Assembly (NCBI GenBank): GCA_917880885.1
Contig: OU862910.1
Span: forward strand, 20,224,710 to 20,288,709
Reading direction: 5' to 3'
Origin: Limnephilus marmoratus
Taxonomy: Eukaryota > Arthropoda > Insecta > Trichoptera > Limnephilidae
Length of the DNA: 64,000 bases
The notes under the pieces were generated by a model, which was given only the letters and a program-made list of their open reading frames with translations, was not told where the DNA came from and made no database searches. The position numbers and the translations under genes are program-made. Shown here one piece after another: positions 30,050 through 41,195 of this stretch. Within the stretch, counting starts at the first letter, position 1. Every line of letters begins with the position of its first letter.

Positions 30050-30372
30050 TAGCTGACCCGATCACGCGTTGCTGTGGCTAACGAAACACAACTCCATCTA
30101 TAGGATGGTTTCCCAACCTTTTAACTCACACCGCCATAATGTTATTTTGCATAAAAATCAAATTCACACCGCTTGCGGGCCCACTCGTCCACCACACACA
30201 TTCTCCTTTATACATTTCAACCAATTTACTCAAAACCTTGACAAATTATATATAAACCTTCCTCACGAATCACTCTACCTATTGGTGAAAACCGCATGAA
30301 AATCCGTTCAGTAGTTTTTGAGTTTATCGCGAACAGACAGACAGACGCGGCGGAAGACTTTAATTTATAATA
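30050..30372 (+). repeat. RTE-type 3' end repeat, copy 2
   Basis: Starts AGCTGACCCGATCACGCGTT, shares the CAACCAATTTACTCAAAACC, CACTCTACCTATTGGTGAAA and AAAATCCGTTCAGTAGTTTT blocks with copy 1, and ends in (CAGA)n followed by AAGACTTTAATTTATAATAT. It lies in tandem with copy 1. Confidence 0.65.
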
Positions 30373-30824
30373 TGTAGAGATACAATAATTATTACTATAA
30401 GTACCTTGCACTTAGAAGTTCGGTAGCACAGTGAACATTAATGAAACGTAGATCATGGTCGGAATTTTACGGTGACTAATAAACTCACTGATTACATAGA
30501 AGGTTAATGTCAACATATTGTTACTAGCATATGTGTCATACGACTTCCGAGTATAATAATATTATCTATGTGTGTTCAAAGCAAAGTTGTACTACCAGTT
30601 AAATTCTTATGATGATACGTTACGATACGACACGATTGTAACCCCAGCCAGGAGCACTCCTGTCCCAGTGAGACCGGTACACCAGAGGGCACTTATTTGT
30701 CAGGACTTGGAACACGTGTTCTGAGGAAGGGTAGGAGGTTGGAGTTTAATCGACTGGTATACATGGCAACCTAATAAGCCAATATTTAGGTTGGGCAGGA
30801 ACAAGTGAATGGATTGAGCGTTAT

Positions 30825-31220
30825 TTTTTTTTCCTTTTGTTTATGCTTTCCTTCTTCTTTTCTCTTCTGGGATCTTATCATCTCTTCTTGGCTCTAGTTG
30901 AATCTTCACAGATCTTTTTGAATCTTCTCGCCTCCACTTGGTTCGTCTTATCTCTTATTGCCGCTTCTTTAATCTTCCCATCTCTTCTCGGCTCTTGCTA
31001 CTTGTTATTTCTCTTCTTGCCTGTTTTTGGAGCTTCTCGTCTCTTTTCGACTCTTGTTGGCTCTTCGTGGCTTTTCTTGTCTCTTCTTGCTTCTTCCTCT
31101 CTTCTTGACTCTTCTTACTTCTTCTTGGATCTTCTCGCCTCTTCTTGGCTTGTCTCATCTCTTCTTGCCTCTTCATGGCTTTTTTGGCTCTTCGTGGCTT
31201 TTCTTGTCTCTTACTGCTTC
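30825..31220. repeat. polypyrimidine degenerate minisatellite
   Basis: Almost all plus-strand bases are pyrimidines broken by G in TTGGCTC/TCGGCTC steps. Units resemble CTTCTTGGCTCTTCT with 9-15 bp spacing. The hydrophobic plus-strand frame and the Lys/Arg/Glu-rich minus-strand frame over it are by-products of the composition. Confidence 0.8.
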
Positions 31221-33033
31221 TAGTAAAATTCCCAAGAAAGAGAAAGAAATTACAAGTTTACCAAAAAAGGACAATGTAATTGGTGTAATTGACATGCTTT
31301 TAAAGAATTTTTCTAGAAGTTTACGAGATATTTCAGTTGTTGTAGAACCGAGATTAAACACAATTATAATCCAAGAACATTTTGGCAGAATAATTTATTA
31401 TGTATACATGATTCTATAAGAGTATTCATTCAGCTAAGTTAAAGTCTACATCGTAGTAAAGTTATGCAACGCTTTCGCGAACTAACAGGTGATGCGAGAT
31501 TAGGGTTGCCAGTGGATATTTTTTGCTGTTAATATGATTTTATTCTCTATTTTATTTTCAGTTTTGTTTCTTTCCAAATCTTTGTGAAAATTGCAGTTGT
31601 TGATACTCAATCAAGAGTTAGAAACTATAGATACACCATCAAGAAATGTTCACTCTTCATTTCAGGGGACCAATAAAACGAATGCTTTTAGCCTCAGAGT
31701 CAATAAATCACTCCGTTGTCATTTCTCCCTTTATCATAAACAATGCATGCAAAAGAAAAATAGTTTGGTAAAAACCAAATTATAAAATTCCAGTCACAAT
31801 TTTGATACACTGTTTTTTTTATTTTTTTAAAAATTATTTATTGATTTAGTTTAGAGTACATTCGTTTGCAGTACACTGTAATAAAATTTTGATACCGTAA
31901 ATTTTTTTAAGGCAGAAAATAACTGCTCAAAGTGTTTTAATCGAGAATCGTAATGTAGATAACAGCATCATAATGTAGATAGAAAAAGCTCATCACATTT
32001 TTTTACAATAACTCCATACGCAAGGCTCTGAGGAAAGTAATTTCCCTGGGGCCCATGTCTAAAGTTGCTAAAATCGTTGCTACTGAAACCGGAAAATCTT
32101 GCGGAATACAGCAGAGCCGATGAACCCAAGAACGGGTCGTGGAAGCGACTAATATTTCATTTTAACTTTAAACTTCTATATATATATATATATTTTTTTT
32201 TGTAAATATAGTGTGGAAGAAATATAATTTGATCGGCAGCAAACATTTTATGCACATTAACATGGATTTTTACTTTATTATTTAGACAGCTCTCAATGTC
32301 AAATTTTTAATTCATGCTTTATATTCAAACATTTGTTTATTCTAATAAATAATAATAATAAACGCTATTTTTGTAAAACCGAATGATTTTTTTTTCATAA
32401 TTTAAAGTTCTGGCAACCCTGCGATTTGGGAATGTTAGTTTTGGTGCACGTCTGTACACGTAGCAATACCGTTAAATGATCCGATACTTCGCCACAGCTG
32501 TACCGGTAGGTAGGTATATGTAATATGCATGACACACAGTACAGTACCTACACACCTACAGTTTACACACACCTCATATTCGCGAAATTTCTAGGAATAC
32601 CCATCGGGTGATGCTAGTGGAGGGGGTACCGAAATTCACTTTGTCGCGATCGGCTGACTGTCCGAAGATCGAGCTGGGCAGAGAAATTATATGACCGGAA
32701 CGAAACGTGTCTACGTGGAGTAGAGGAAAAAGTACGAAGTCATTTTTTAGTTTTAAGGTTGTGGGTTCGTTTTCCTCTGCAAATGCAGTATAATAGTGTG
32801 ATGATGTGGACTTTCAAGTAGAAAAAGAGTGTTTTGTTAGCTACAGAAAGTTGGCTTAGAAAGCTTAGTATGAATGTAAAATAACCTTTTTGAATTGAAA
32901 TTACAATGAATTTGTCGACACCAAAGAAAAATGTTTAATACTCACATGCGTTTGAATGTAACGTAAAAAATGTTGAATTTCATATTTTTACTAATTTTTA
33001 CGTGTTGTAATATTATCTAATATCATAGTAAAA
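31221..33033. other. no gene seen
   Basis: AT-rich. Holds a (TA)n run at about 32168-32190, a short LINE-L hairpin fragment at about 32020-32085 (minus strand GACATGGGCCCCAGGG), and a moderately CpG-rich patch at 32590-32720. No convincing gene. Confidence 0.4.
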
Positions 33034-33130
33034 AGATATTTTTTTTTTAAAGAAAGACAAACATTCCCGAGTTACGAATAACTCAACAATTTTTGAAAAT
33101 CTCCTACTACCACCACAGAAAGCCGAAGTT
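33034..33130 (-). mobile_element. SINE family B, 3' half
   Basis: The plus strand reads AAAGAAAGACAAACATTCCC, ACGAATAACTCAACAATTTT and CCACCACAGAAAGCCGAAG, the complement of the SINE B body. The tRNA head is missing. Confidence 0.7.
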
Positions 33131-33212
33131 GCTTTTTAAAACATGTACCTAAATACCCAAAAAAATTTTAAGAGTAATCCAAAATGAAATCTTCACAATC
33201 AGTCATCGATAC

Positions 33213-33620
33213 AAACAAATTTTGTATAAAAATGAACGTTTCTTTGTTTGTCCCTTATGCGTTCCTAAACCATTCATCCGATTGCCATGAAACTTTGGTG
33301 ATTTGTTGGGCGCGTGCCTGGCATGATTTCTGTATATAATGGTGAGTTCTGGCATAATGAAATTTGTATAAAAATCACAATAAATGGCGCGTGGATTGTT
33401 TGGAAAATGTGTCCATTTCAAATAGTTTAGCGGCAAGGGGGAAGGCGGGAGGGGAGGGGTTCAGCGGGACGGGTGGACGCGTGAGGGGGAAGGTGAAAGG
33501 GGAACGTGGGACGGGAAGGGGACTCCGGAGGGGAACAGGGGCGGAAACGGGGACGCATGGGAAATGACGAGCAGGGAGAAACAATTTCTTGATTTGCTTG
33601 ATGGCGGGTACTCGCTAGTA
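33213..33620 (+). repeat. dispersed repeat family R, copy 3
   Basis: Carries CATTCATCCGATTGCCATGA, TGGTGAGTTCTGGCATAATG, a G-rich core (33428-33570), then GAGCAGGGAGAAACAATTTC and GGCGGGTACTCGCTAGTA at the end. Confidence 0.7.
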
Positions 33621-33686
33621 ATAATATCTACATATAATTGCGCACATATAAAATGTCACAATTTTAATTCCACGGTTGATCAATAA

Positions 33687-33806
33687 CAACAAATACACAG
33701 TTTGTTGCACTTTGTACCATATTTACCAACAAATACACAGTTTGTTGCTCTTTGTACCATATTTACCAACAAATACACAGTTTGTTGCTCTTTGTACCAT
33801 ATTTAC
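33687..33806 (+). repeat. three tandem 40-bp units
   Basis: CAACAAATACACAGTTTGTT plus GCTCTTTGTACCATATTTAC repeats three times (33687, 33727, 33767). One A/T difference (GCACTT versus GCTCTT) marks the first unit. Confidence 0.93.
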
Positions 33807-34034
33807 CAAAAAATGCTGAGTAGATCTAATCTACAAGGCTTGTCATATATTTTGAAAGGTGCTAGACGGTGAATCATAAAACACACATTACACGGAATTG
33901 ATCGTTTTATTTCCTAGACCGCCAACCACTAAAGAGATAACGAATAGAAGTAGTGTGTCCATGTGCTCGAGTTAAGGTCAATTATTCCTTACTCAATTAT
34001 TCCAATGAGCTCTATACTTTGTTTACGGAGCTAA

Positions 34035-34325
34035 ACGTCGCAAAATTTATAAAATTGGGAAGACTTCGGTGGCTGGGTCATGTGGAGAGAATGACCGAGC
34101 ATCAAGCACCAAAGTCCCTGCTGAACTCAAGACCAATAGGGCGAAGGAGCCTGGGAGGGCCAAGACTAAGATGGAGCGACAACGTCCTCAAAGACATATC
34201 TATCTTGGAGCTTCCAAACTGGAGAGAGCTGGCACAAAACCGAGATGAGTGGAGGAAGACTCTTGAGGAGGCCAAGACCCACCGGGGGTTGTAGAGCCAA
34301 TAGTGATGATGATGATGATTCTTTA
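34035..34325 (+). pseudogene. LINE reverse transcriptase C-terminal tail
   Basis: The frame reads FIKLGRLRWLGHVERMTEHQ, then RPIGRRSLGGPRLRWSDNV, then WRELAQNRDEWRKTLEEAKT and a stop at 34294, followed by (GAT)n. 'LRWlGHv.RM', 'GRP..RW.D.v' and 'A.dR..WR...eAk' are the standard end of RTE/CR1-type LINE polyproteins. The upstream catalytic domain is missing. Confidence 0.8.
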
Positions 34326-34442
34326 CTTCAGGTAAAATCGATCGATAGTTTTCTAAAATCGTAACTTTTCATGAACATTTCATTTATTTTATTTACAGGG
34401 CTTTTCACTTCAAGGAAGTTTTCACTTCAACAAAATATGGTT

Positions 34443-34510
34443 AATAATAATATTTGGATGATTTATATAGCGCCGTTTTTGTGAAAAATCACCTCAAGGG
34501 CGCTGGAATA
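34443..34510 (+). repeat. family D 5' block
   Basis: Repeats TAGCGCCGTTTTTGTGAAAA and ATCACCTCAAGGGCGCT of family D after an AATAATAAT run. The remainder of the family is not present. Confidence 0.6.
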
Positions 34511-34817
34511 ATATACTTCGACCAAACAATACACTTGGTCGAAGGTAACATAAAATATAAATCAGTAACATAAAAGTAGATAATATGTCAAGATTCTCTA
34601 TACATACTATATCAAAAATATACTTATAATAATAATCTCAACCTGTAAGAAATACAACAACATTGTTCTTTCAATATCTGTAAAATTTTGTGTTATTTTG
34701 TTAATTTGTATAATTGTTAACCTCAACACAGGCTTGTCCTAGTGAGGTGACAAATTGAATTGTAAACATTTTTACCTGCAGTGTAAAGAAACAATAAATA
34801 AATAAATAAATACTAAT

Positions 34818-35234
34818 GACGACCTCCGTAGTCGAGGGGCAAAGCTCTCGACTAGCGATCTCCGGATAAATAACCGTAATCCTCCGGTCGCGGGTTCAGA
34901 CAAATTTTATTTTATTCAAATATGTTTTCACAGGTAAATAATTAAAAATAACATAAGGTATATTTGCGGCACGTCCTAGAGAGGAAGATACTCTCAGTAT
35001 CGCCCTGGTGTAAGACCACCGTTCAGTATTGAAACTTTGCTTGAAATGGCTTTATCTTTAGCATTAGCACGATATTGGTGACAAGATCTGAATAGCAAAG
35101 TACTTCCCTACCTTCCTCCCCCCTATCTCCCCCCCCCCCCCACTTAGCTTCGGCCTCACAATATATCCCAATTGTGGATGCAATGGTCTCACTGCCTCCA
35201 GACGGAACAGTTGGGACTCTTGTGAGGTACTTAT
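34818..35234 (+). mobile_element. SINE family A, full-length
   Basis: The tRNA head GACGACCTCCGTAGTCGAGG ... GGTCGCGGGTTCAGA is disrupted by an 18-bp insertion. The body contains GGCACGTCCTAGAGAGGAAG, ACTCTCAGTATCGCCCTGGT, a C-rich run (CTCCCCCCCCCCCCC) and a CTCCAGACGGAACAG end. Confidence 0.8.
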
Positions 35235-35399
35235 ATACAAAAAAATACTAGGAATAAAAAGTTACTATCAATCACGGCGACCTTGACAGGATTGACAGGA
35301 TCCGAAACACACAACAAAATTTTAGACATTGAGGTTATTTTTTTTACAAAAACGTTGTATTCACAGTTGTTGAGCACGTTGTTGTATTGATCAAGTTAT

Positions 35400-35870
35400 C
35401 TGCCCGCAGTATGCAATACCCTTGTTTACTATCCACGTATGAATGTTGTGTTTTAGATTTGCATTTTTTGTCATTTGAATATCTTTTTGAATTAAATTAA
35501 AAAATTTTGGAGCCAGATTATGACGTCTTTGTCCAAATGTAGTATTTGTCTTCGGAGTCATGTGTCGATGTCTATGTCCTATGTCGTAATTGTGTTGTGC
35601 AGTATGATGGTTTAGTTTGTCTTTTTGGGAATTTTTTAGATATAATTTTGATGCACAGTTGCTGAAAGTTAAATACAGAAAAGTCTTTAAATAGCTGTAT
35701 TGTCGAGAATCTAAAAGGTTTTTTTGTAATAACTTTAATTAAGGCCTTTTGCGCTTTGTAGAGAGGGTCCATATTAGTTTTCGCAGCACCACCCCGACCA
35801 ATCATTTCGTGGGTGATAATTGATTGGCCAAACGCGTAGTATATAGTTTTTAAAGTCTTCACTGGCATTA
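35400..35870 (-). pseudogene. LINE reverse transcriptase C-terminal fragment
   Basis: From 35868 on the minus strand: MPVKTLKTIYYAFGQSIITH, then MDPLYKAQKALIKVITKKPF, then STIQLFKDFSVFNFQQLCIK. After a frameshift near 35575, it reads TPKTNTTFGQRRHNLAPKFF. 'LK.IYYA..qSii' followed by 'l..QKa.iKvi..kp' is diagnostic of Jockey/CR1-like LINE C-termini. It shares the NTTFGQ segment with 5190-5610, so the two are related families. Confidence 0.75.
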
Positions 35871-36477
35871 TGTTTCGTATATTCTTAAAAAAATATATTA
35901 ACAGTTTGTTTTAGATGTGCAGTCGTGTATGGTTAAGTTTTCATTGAGTCTTGGTTGTTTGGGACTTAAGAATCAATAGTGTCTTAATATGTGAACTGAA
36001 GGAGTCAGTCAGTGTTTTTCCAGTATTGATTGCCCTTCTTGGAATTAATAGTTCAGCGCTGAATACCTATATTGTACAGTGAAAAAGTGTAAGTTATTAA
36101 TTATTACTAGAGCCGGCTCTTACGAGTTAATGTTACGTCGACATGGGGGGCGCTGGTTATATAATGACCATGTCGTGGTGTGGGTCATCACGAATAATAA
36201 TATATCAGACCTTGGTATACTAAGTAGATGACCACTTCATGGAAATGTCCTCATTACCAAGAGCTTCCTGAACCATTTTTATGAAGTGGAATCATTTATT
36301 GAAAGAGGAATCATGGCGACCTTTGATCATGCATCCGACCCAGAAGATTTAAATTGTAGGTCAAATTTAAGTAGCCACTCACAGGCGTGCTTAAGTATAA
36401 AATATAAAAAAATGCTGATAGGAGTAGAACTATATACATACATATTATCGTTAATTATTATTATTCTAATTTGGAAA

Positions 36478-36822
36478 ACCAACACTTCTGCCATGAGATA
36501 AGGTTAGCCCGGGCTTGGCGGCAGTTGCACCTTCCTACTGCATGGCGGGCCAGATCGGGAGAGACAGGTTGTGGGAGACCTTTTGATCTTTTCAGTAGGA
36601 CTATCTTAATAGCGCCTTGCACCGCAGTGGGAGGGATGAATTCATCCGTCACTCTTGAACACATTAACTCCCAGATTCCTATCCGCTCCTCACACCTTTT
36701 ACCTTCCCAGACCTTCCTCTCCTAAAAAGACACTCCACTCAGCTTCCCCAAAAATGACATAGGTCTTGAGGGGAATTATTATCATCAGGGTCTCCTGTAT
36801 GAAGCAAATGCAAAAAAAAATA
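36478..36822 (+). repeat. LINE 3' UTR (family L) with terminal hairpin and A-tail
   Basis: Runs from ACCAACACTTCTGCCATGAG through GCATGGCGGGCCAGATCGGG, CCTTGCACCGCAGTGGGAGG and CCCAGATTCCTATCCGCTCC to ATGACATAGGTCTTGAGGGG, a loop, GGGTCTCCTGTATG and an A-rich end. The order matches the minus-strand copy at 56942-57283. Probably an R1-like or other LINE; the class is uncertain. Confidence 0.6.
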
Positions 36823-37177
36823 CAGATAATTTTTTCTGTCATTTTTGTGTGAAAAGTGTTAACAAAAGAAAAGTGAATTAAACGTTTTTCATGTCAAAAA
36901 AAATTGTCGTGGATATTATTTTATTTAGTTAATATTTAACCAGGCGATGCTCCAGATTCAATCGGGCTCTCTCAAAAATCGGGCGTATTTTGTCAAAATA
37001 TTTCTGCTTTGCAATAAAATACAAAAAAAAATCATATTTCTGAACATATCCGAAAACTAAAACCTGTTTTTGAAAGGAGATGAAATATTTTTACAAATTA
37101 GAAATAAAAATATAATTTTCCAAATGTTAAAATTTTTTTATCGAAGGAAGCAAACACTTTGTGGTGTGACATTATAT

Positions 37178-37556
37178 ATTAAATGAAAGAACACACTTTG
37201 TAAAACACCACTTTTTATTATAATTGATATTTAAAAGCCAACCAGGTTTCGCTCGATCTCGAGCTTCATCAGGGCTATTATAACAACTAAAGTTAATTAT
37301 CTACAGACATACATATATAAAAGACATTAACAGGATGAGTGAAAGAGCTAGCAATATTATAGGCAACACCCTATTGGTGCCAGAAAGTGAAGCAAATTGA
37401 CAAGAGGGAGACAACAATAATTACAGGATGAGTAAGTAAAGGGGGGGAGGGAGAGGGAAGGAGTTGTTTAAGAAGAGTTTAGCGGAATAAATTAAAAATG
37501 GGACTATCAGATAAATTGATTTGGTTATTAATAATATTTGATTTATTATTAACGGC
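37178..37556 (-). repeat. left arm of the palindrome
   Basis: 379 bp, reverse complement of 37587-37965. It contains the minus-strand hammerhead and a G-rich run, AAAGGGGGGGAGGGAGAGGG. Confidence 0.9.
37236..37277 (-). ncRNA. candidate hammerhead ribozyme (left arm)
   Basis: Exact mirror of the right-arm motif on the opposite strand. Transcription from either side would yield one sense hammerhead and one antisense copy in a long hairpin. Confidence 0.65.
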
Positions 37557-37586
37557 TTTTTTTATTTAGCCGGCTTTTTTTATTTA

Positions 37587-37965
37587 GCCGTTAATAATAA
37601 ATCAAATATTATTAATAACCAAATCAATTTATCTGATAGTCCCATTTTTAATTTATTCCGCTAAACTCTTCTTAAACAACTCCTTCCCTCTCCCTCCCCC
37701 CCTTTACTTACTCATCCTGTAATTATTGTTGTCTCCCTCTTGTCAATTTGCTTCACTTTCTGGCACCAATAGGGTGTTGCCTATAATATTGCTAGCTCTT
37801 TCACTCATCCTGTTAATGTCTTTTATATATGTATGTCTGTAGATAATTAACTTTAGTTGTTATAATAGCCCTGATGAAGCTCGAGATCGAGCGAAACCTG
37901 GTTGGCTTTTAAATATCAATTATAATAAAAAGTGGTGTTTTACAAAGTGTGTTCTTTCATTTAAT
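37587..37965 (+). repeat. right arm of the palindrome
   Basis: 379 bp. Every landmark pair checked (for example CTGATGA at 37871-37877 and TCATCAG at 37266-37272) sums to the same centre, so the arms are in exact register. Confidence 0.9.
37866..37907 (+). ncRNA. candidate hammerhead ribozyme (right arm)
   Basis: Stem I AGCC (37867-37870) pairs with GGCT (37904-37907). The core is CTGATGA (37871-37877), stem II GCTCG-AGAT-CGAGC (37879-37892), and GAAA (37893-37896). A short stem III ACC/GGT with a one-base turn follows, and the cleavage-type triplet GTT ends at 37903. Every conserved core base is present. The very short stem III implies activity may need a dimer. Confidence 0.7.
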
Positions 37966-37978
37966 AGTTAAAATTTTT

Positions 37979-38733
37979 GATACCAATATAAAAAAAGTTT
38001 TAAAAATGGCTCACCTAACGTTTTTTCTATCTACATTTACTGATAACGAAAAAAAGCAAATGTATTTTAAGTCGTTATTATCACCTCACGTTTTTATCGT
38101 CTCATAAAAAAATAATGATTCAAAAATATATCGAAATTTTTAACATATTGCATAGTTAAATTCTAAATTTGAATAAAAAGCGAGGAGTTTTCTCTTTCCA
38201 ACACCGTTTAGATCATATTTCTCACCATGGCAATAAGAGAGATAGACGATTTATGCATATGAGACCTATATGAGCTGGGACAATTTTGGTATCCTACGAT
38301 TAAAAGGATTATGCTAAAATTACCAAAAAAAAAAAACTACACCCCTGACGACGTTTTATTATTTCAGTTATGTATTACAGTCAATCGATTAATTAATAAA
38401 CTGTTAATTGATAAATTAATTTTAAACAGATTATGTATTTTATCCATTACATTAATTTATTAATTAACTAATAAAAATAATATAAATATAACAAAAAATA
38501 TCAAAAATTTTACAAACTAATGAGAAATTGAAATCAATTTATTACACCTGATCAAAACAACTCAACGCAAACCCATTATATTTTCCAATCCATAAAAAAC
38601 TATAGTCCTCCCTGTAGTTCCCTAATCAGGCACAAGAGCTCCTCTTTTCTGATATGATGACCTTAAATATAATATTTTGTAAAATAATGTATAAATCTAA
38701 CTCATATTCTTTATATTACAATTTAAAAAAATT
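37979..38733. other. no gene seen
   Basis: Extremely AT-rich unique sequence with several ATTAATTAATAAA-type stretches. No feature supported. Confidence 0.4.
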
Positions 38734-39470
38734 GGAACTTCAGTGAAAAATATTATGGCTTTAAAAAAATATGTTCATATAGACTATAGACCAATAAACG
38801 CTGATTCTGAATATATAAGTTTTATTTCATAATATTAAACGCAGAGTTTTTAAAAAATTATTAAAAAGTGCATTTTTAAACATCTCGTCAAAACACAGCT
38901 GGCATTATTGAAATGTTTAGTGGTGACGTCACCGTAAAATCATTGTATGGGAAATGTACGGGAATGTAGGAATGACACAAGTCATCGTATTAATTTATTT
39001 ACATACAGTTTATAGAGATTTAGTTGTTGTGTTTATTGAAACATTATTTAGGCCTAAATAATTCAGTATCAAAAATAAAAGTATCTCTATTATTAAAATA
39101 TTGAAAAACTTTAAACTGTACGAAAAAAATCGTATAAATATACTATATCATAATGCTACCTCCTACTCAACGGCCAAATCAAAATGGCCGCAATCGAACA
39201 GCTGATATCGCTTGCCTACACTTTTGTGGGTGATTTTCCGTTTTTGATCATATTGATTTTAAAAGCTAAAAAATTTATAATTTCAAACAATTTTTATACC
39301 ACTCTCCCGTAATAAAATTCAAAAATATAATAATACAATAAATATAATATAATGAATAAATAATTCCACCTAAATAATGTTTTAACTTATCGAACTTATA
39401 ATCATACAAAATGACAACACCTGTTGAAAATAAAAATAACTTTTCAGGAGTGATTATGTCACACGATTCA
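38734..39470 (+). repeat. dispersed repeat family E, copy 2, interrupted
   Basis: Colinear with 20111-20632 from GGAACTTCAGTGAAAAATAT to AACAGCTGAT (about 39206). About 225 bp of other AT-rich sequence follows, and then the family end AACTTTTCAGGAGTGAT (39438 onward). The CRE-like GTGACGTCAC (38933-38942) and AAAATGGCCGC (39181) are retained. Confidence 0.7.
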
Positions 39471-40191
39471 CTAGTAGAATTTTGTGAACAGAGTATTTTA
39501 ATAAGAATAATGATTTTATGTACCTACATAATTATTGGCCTACATGGTTAGTACAGCATAAGTTGATTTGGGTCAATACAAGTTTAACCTGATTTCTGGA
39601 AACCAATAAAATGTACATATTATTGTCTTATTTTAATAATTGATACCCTGTTTCTGTCACCTAGATGAGGGTCTTATTAACATTTCAACTAAAGCTGAAA
39701 CAACTTTCAATTGAGAAATTTAAATCAGAATTGTTACGTGTTGTGCTTAAGATCTTCACATTAAAAGTTCAACTACGAATAAAATAATCAAGCTGTTGAC
39801 GTAATACGAAATGAAAATTTTCTTAAAAAAATCGCGAACGTTTTATTAAATAAGGCTTTTTGCTTGAAAGTTCCAACCGCGAATTATGGGCGGACAGGAA
39901 ATTAAAATCACCCTTCATCTTCAGAGTAAATCCTCCCTTTGTTGGACGATAATGATAATCGCCATCTCCGATTAATAATAAAGATAAGTTCGTATTATTT
40001 TATAAATTTATTAAAACATAACTTTTGGGGGAATTTGAAAGACTTGGTAAGAAAGTTTTGGAGGGAACCATCAATCATACTTTTCATTATAATGTAGTTG
40101 GGTACGCAGTTACCGAATTAAGCCGAAAAGCTACAAAAAATATTGTGAAAGGTTTAGTTAGATACGTTTTAAGATTTTCACGGACAAAAGT

Positions 40192-40303
40192 ATTTTCGTT
40201 ATTTGTTTTTGGGGTGTTATGCTGTGTTGCGCTACCTCCTTCTTTAGCCAACGTTTCGGATAGCGTTGCAGTGTCCATCATCAGGGCAGATCCGGTAGAT
40301 GTG
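40192..40303 (-). mobile_element. hammerhead-bearing repeat (family P2), copy 2
   Basis: Nearly identical to 25108-25228 over about 110 bp, differing at a few positions and by a short deletion after the hammerhead. The minus strand carries the ribozyme motif. Confidence 0.55.
40247..40287 (-). ncRNA. candidate hammerhead ribozyme
   Basis: The minus strand reads GCC, CTGATGA, TGGACACTGCAACGCTATCC, GAAAC, GTT, GGC. The core is complete. Stem I is GCC/GGC. Stem II is GGA/TCC with one mismatch and one further pair, and a large loop. Stem III is minimal. Weaker than the palindrome motif because of stem II. Confidence 0.55.
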
Positions 40304-40526
40304 TAATTATTAGTGGTGAAATGTGTGCTTATTTACTTGGAAGCGATACCGTGTCGCCAGCTTCACTAACTTTCACCGGTACAAAATAACCGTGACAAGC
40401 AGTGGCGTCATTGCCGCGAAACGGAAAGTTCACTAAATCGTGGTATTTATGCTAGCCTGGGGCAAGTCCCTTTGCGAGTTGCCGACGGAAGTGGCTCCAT
40501 ATTTTAACGAATTCAAATAAAAAAAG

Positions 40527-40650
40527 CTGCTTGAAATGGCTTCATCCATGTTTAGTGATCAGATCTAGATAGCCTGGTTCTTCAAAACCTTCCCCTCTCT
40601 CACTTAATTCAGCATGACAACATACCCCACTCGCAGCTGAGACTCTTGTG
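40527..40650 (+). mobile_element. SINE family A, 3' fragment
   Basis: GCTTGAAATGGCTTCATCC, GATCAGATCTAGATAGCCTG, CCTTCCCCTCTCTCACTTAA and GCTGAGACTCTTGTG match the SINE A body end. The tRNA head is absent. Confidence 0.65.
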
Positions 40651-40714
40651 TTCTCATAAAAATGGTCGTGTGGGGACACTTGTCCCCACACGTCCCCTTC
40701 CTAGCTTTCTTTAT

Positions 40715-41195
40715 AAATTATAGCCTATATTATGTTATTCTGACGTACGAGCTTTATTATTTTAAGGTTTCATAAAAATTCATTCAGTAGTTTTTGCGTG
40801 AAAGAGTAACAAACACACATACATCCATACAAACTTTCGCGTTTATAATATTGCTTGCTTTTTGCCGGGGCTTCGCTCGCATGGTATTAGGGGGGTTCCC
40901 ACTGCGCCTCCTCCCCCCCTCCCCGCCAATCCCCCCTCTCCAACCCTCCTACCGCATTTATTTGAAGTACTCACCTAATAATTCGAATCGAATAAAGAAT
41001 TATAGATATCTTAATAACCGTGCCACCTATTGCAATTTTTTATACAAATTTCATAATGCCAGAGATCTGAGCTATAGCCTATATGCTATTCTGATGTATG
41101 AGCTATATTATTGTAAAGTTTCATTAAAATCCATACAGTAGTTTTTGCGTGAAAGAGTGACAAACACACATACATCCATACAAACTTTCGTCTTT
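40715..41195 (+). repeat. RTE-type tails in tandem, with an R-like middle
   Basis: Two blocks (about 40715-40850 and 41060-41195) share TATATTATGTTATTCTGACG-like sequence, CAGTAGTTTTTGCGTGAAAG and ACATACATCCATACAAACTT. Between them is GCTTTTTGCCGGGGCTTCGC, a C-rich tract and a CGTGCCACCTATTGCAATTT piece that is the complement of family R. Confidence 0.6.

Larger units (their letters stand above)
37126..37978. mobile_element. Penelope-like insertion forming a 788-bp palindrome, with 12-bp direct repeats
   Basis: GTTAAAATTTTT occurs at 37126-37137 and 37967-37978, flanking the insertion. Inside, arms 37178-37556 and 37587-37965 (379 bp each) are inverted copies with no indel and no mismatch that I found. 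They are separated by a 30-bp spacer (37557-37586) made of a tandemly repeated TTTTTTTATTTAGCCGGC-like unit. About 40 bp at the left (37138-37177) is not part of the palindrome. Each arm carries a hammerhead motif and the AAGTGGTGTTTTACAAAGTG tail. Inverted terminal copies and a short extension at one side are known for Penelope elements. Confidence 0.8.

Noticed and set aside
30837..31223. 128-residue hydrophobic plus frame resembling a multi-pass membrane protein
   Set aside because: The hydrophobicity comes from the polypyrimidine minisatellite (CTT/TCT codons); no family resemblance.
35121..35143. Poly-C/poly-G runs as regulatory G-quadruplex sites (also 14887 and 48680)
   Set aside because: They lie inside SINE or MITE copies as homopolymer slippage tracts; nothing points to a regulatory role.
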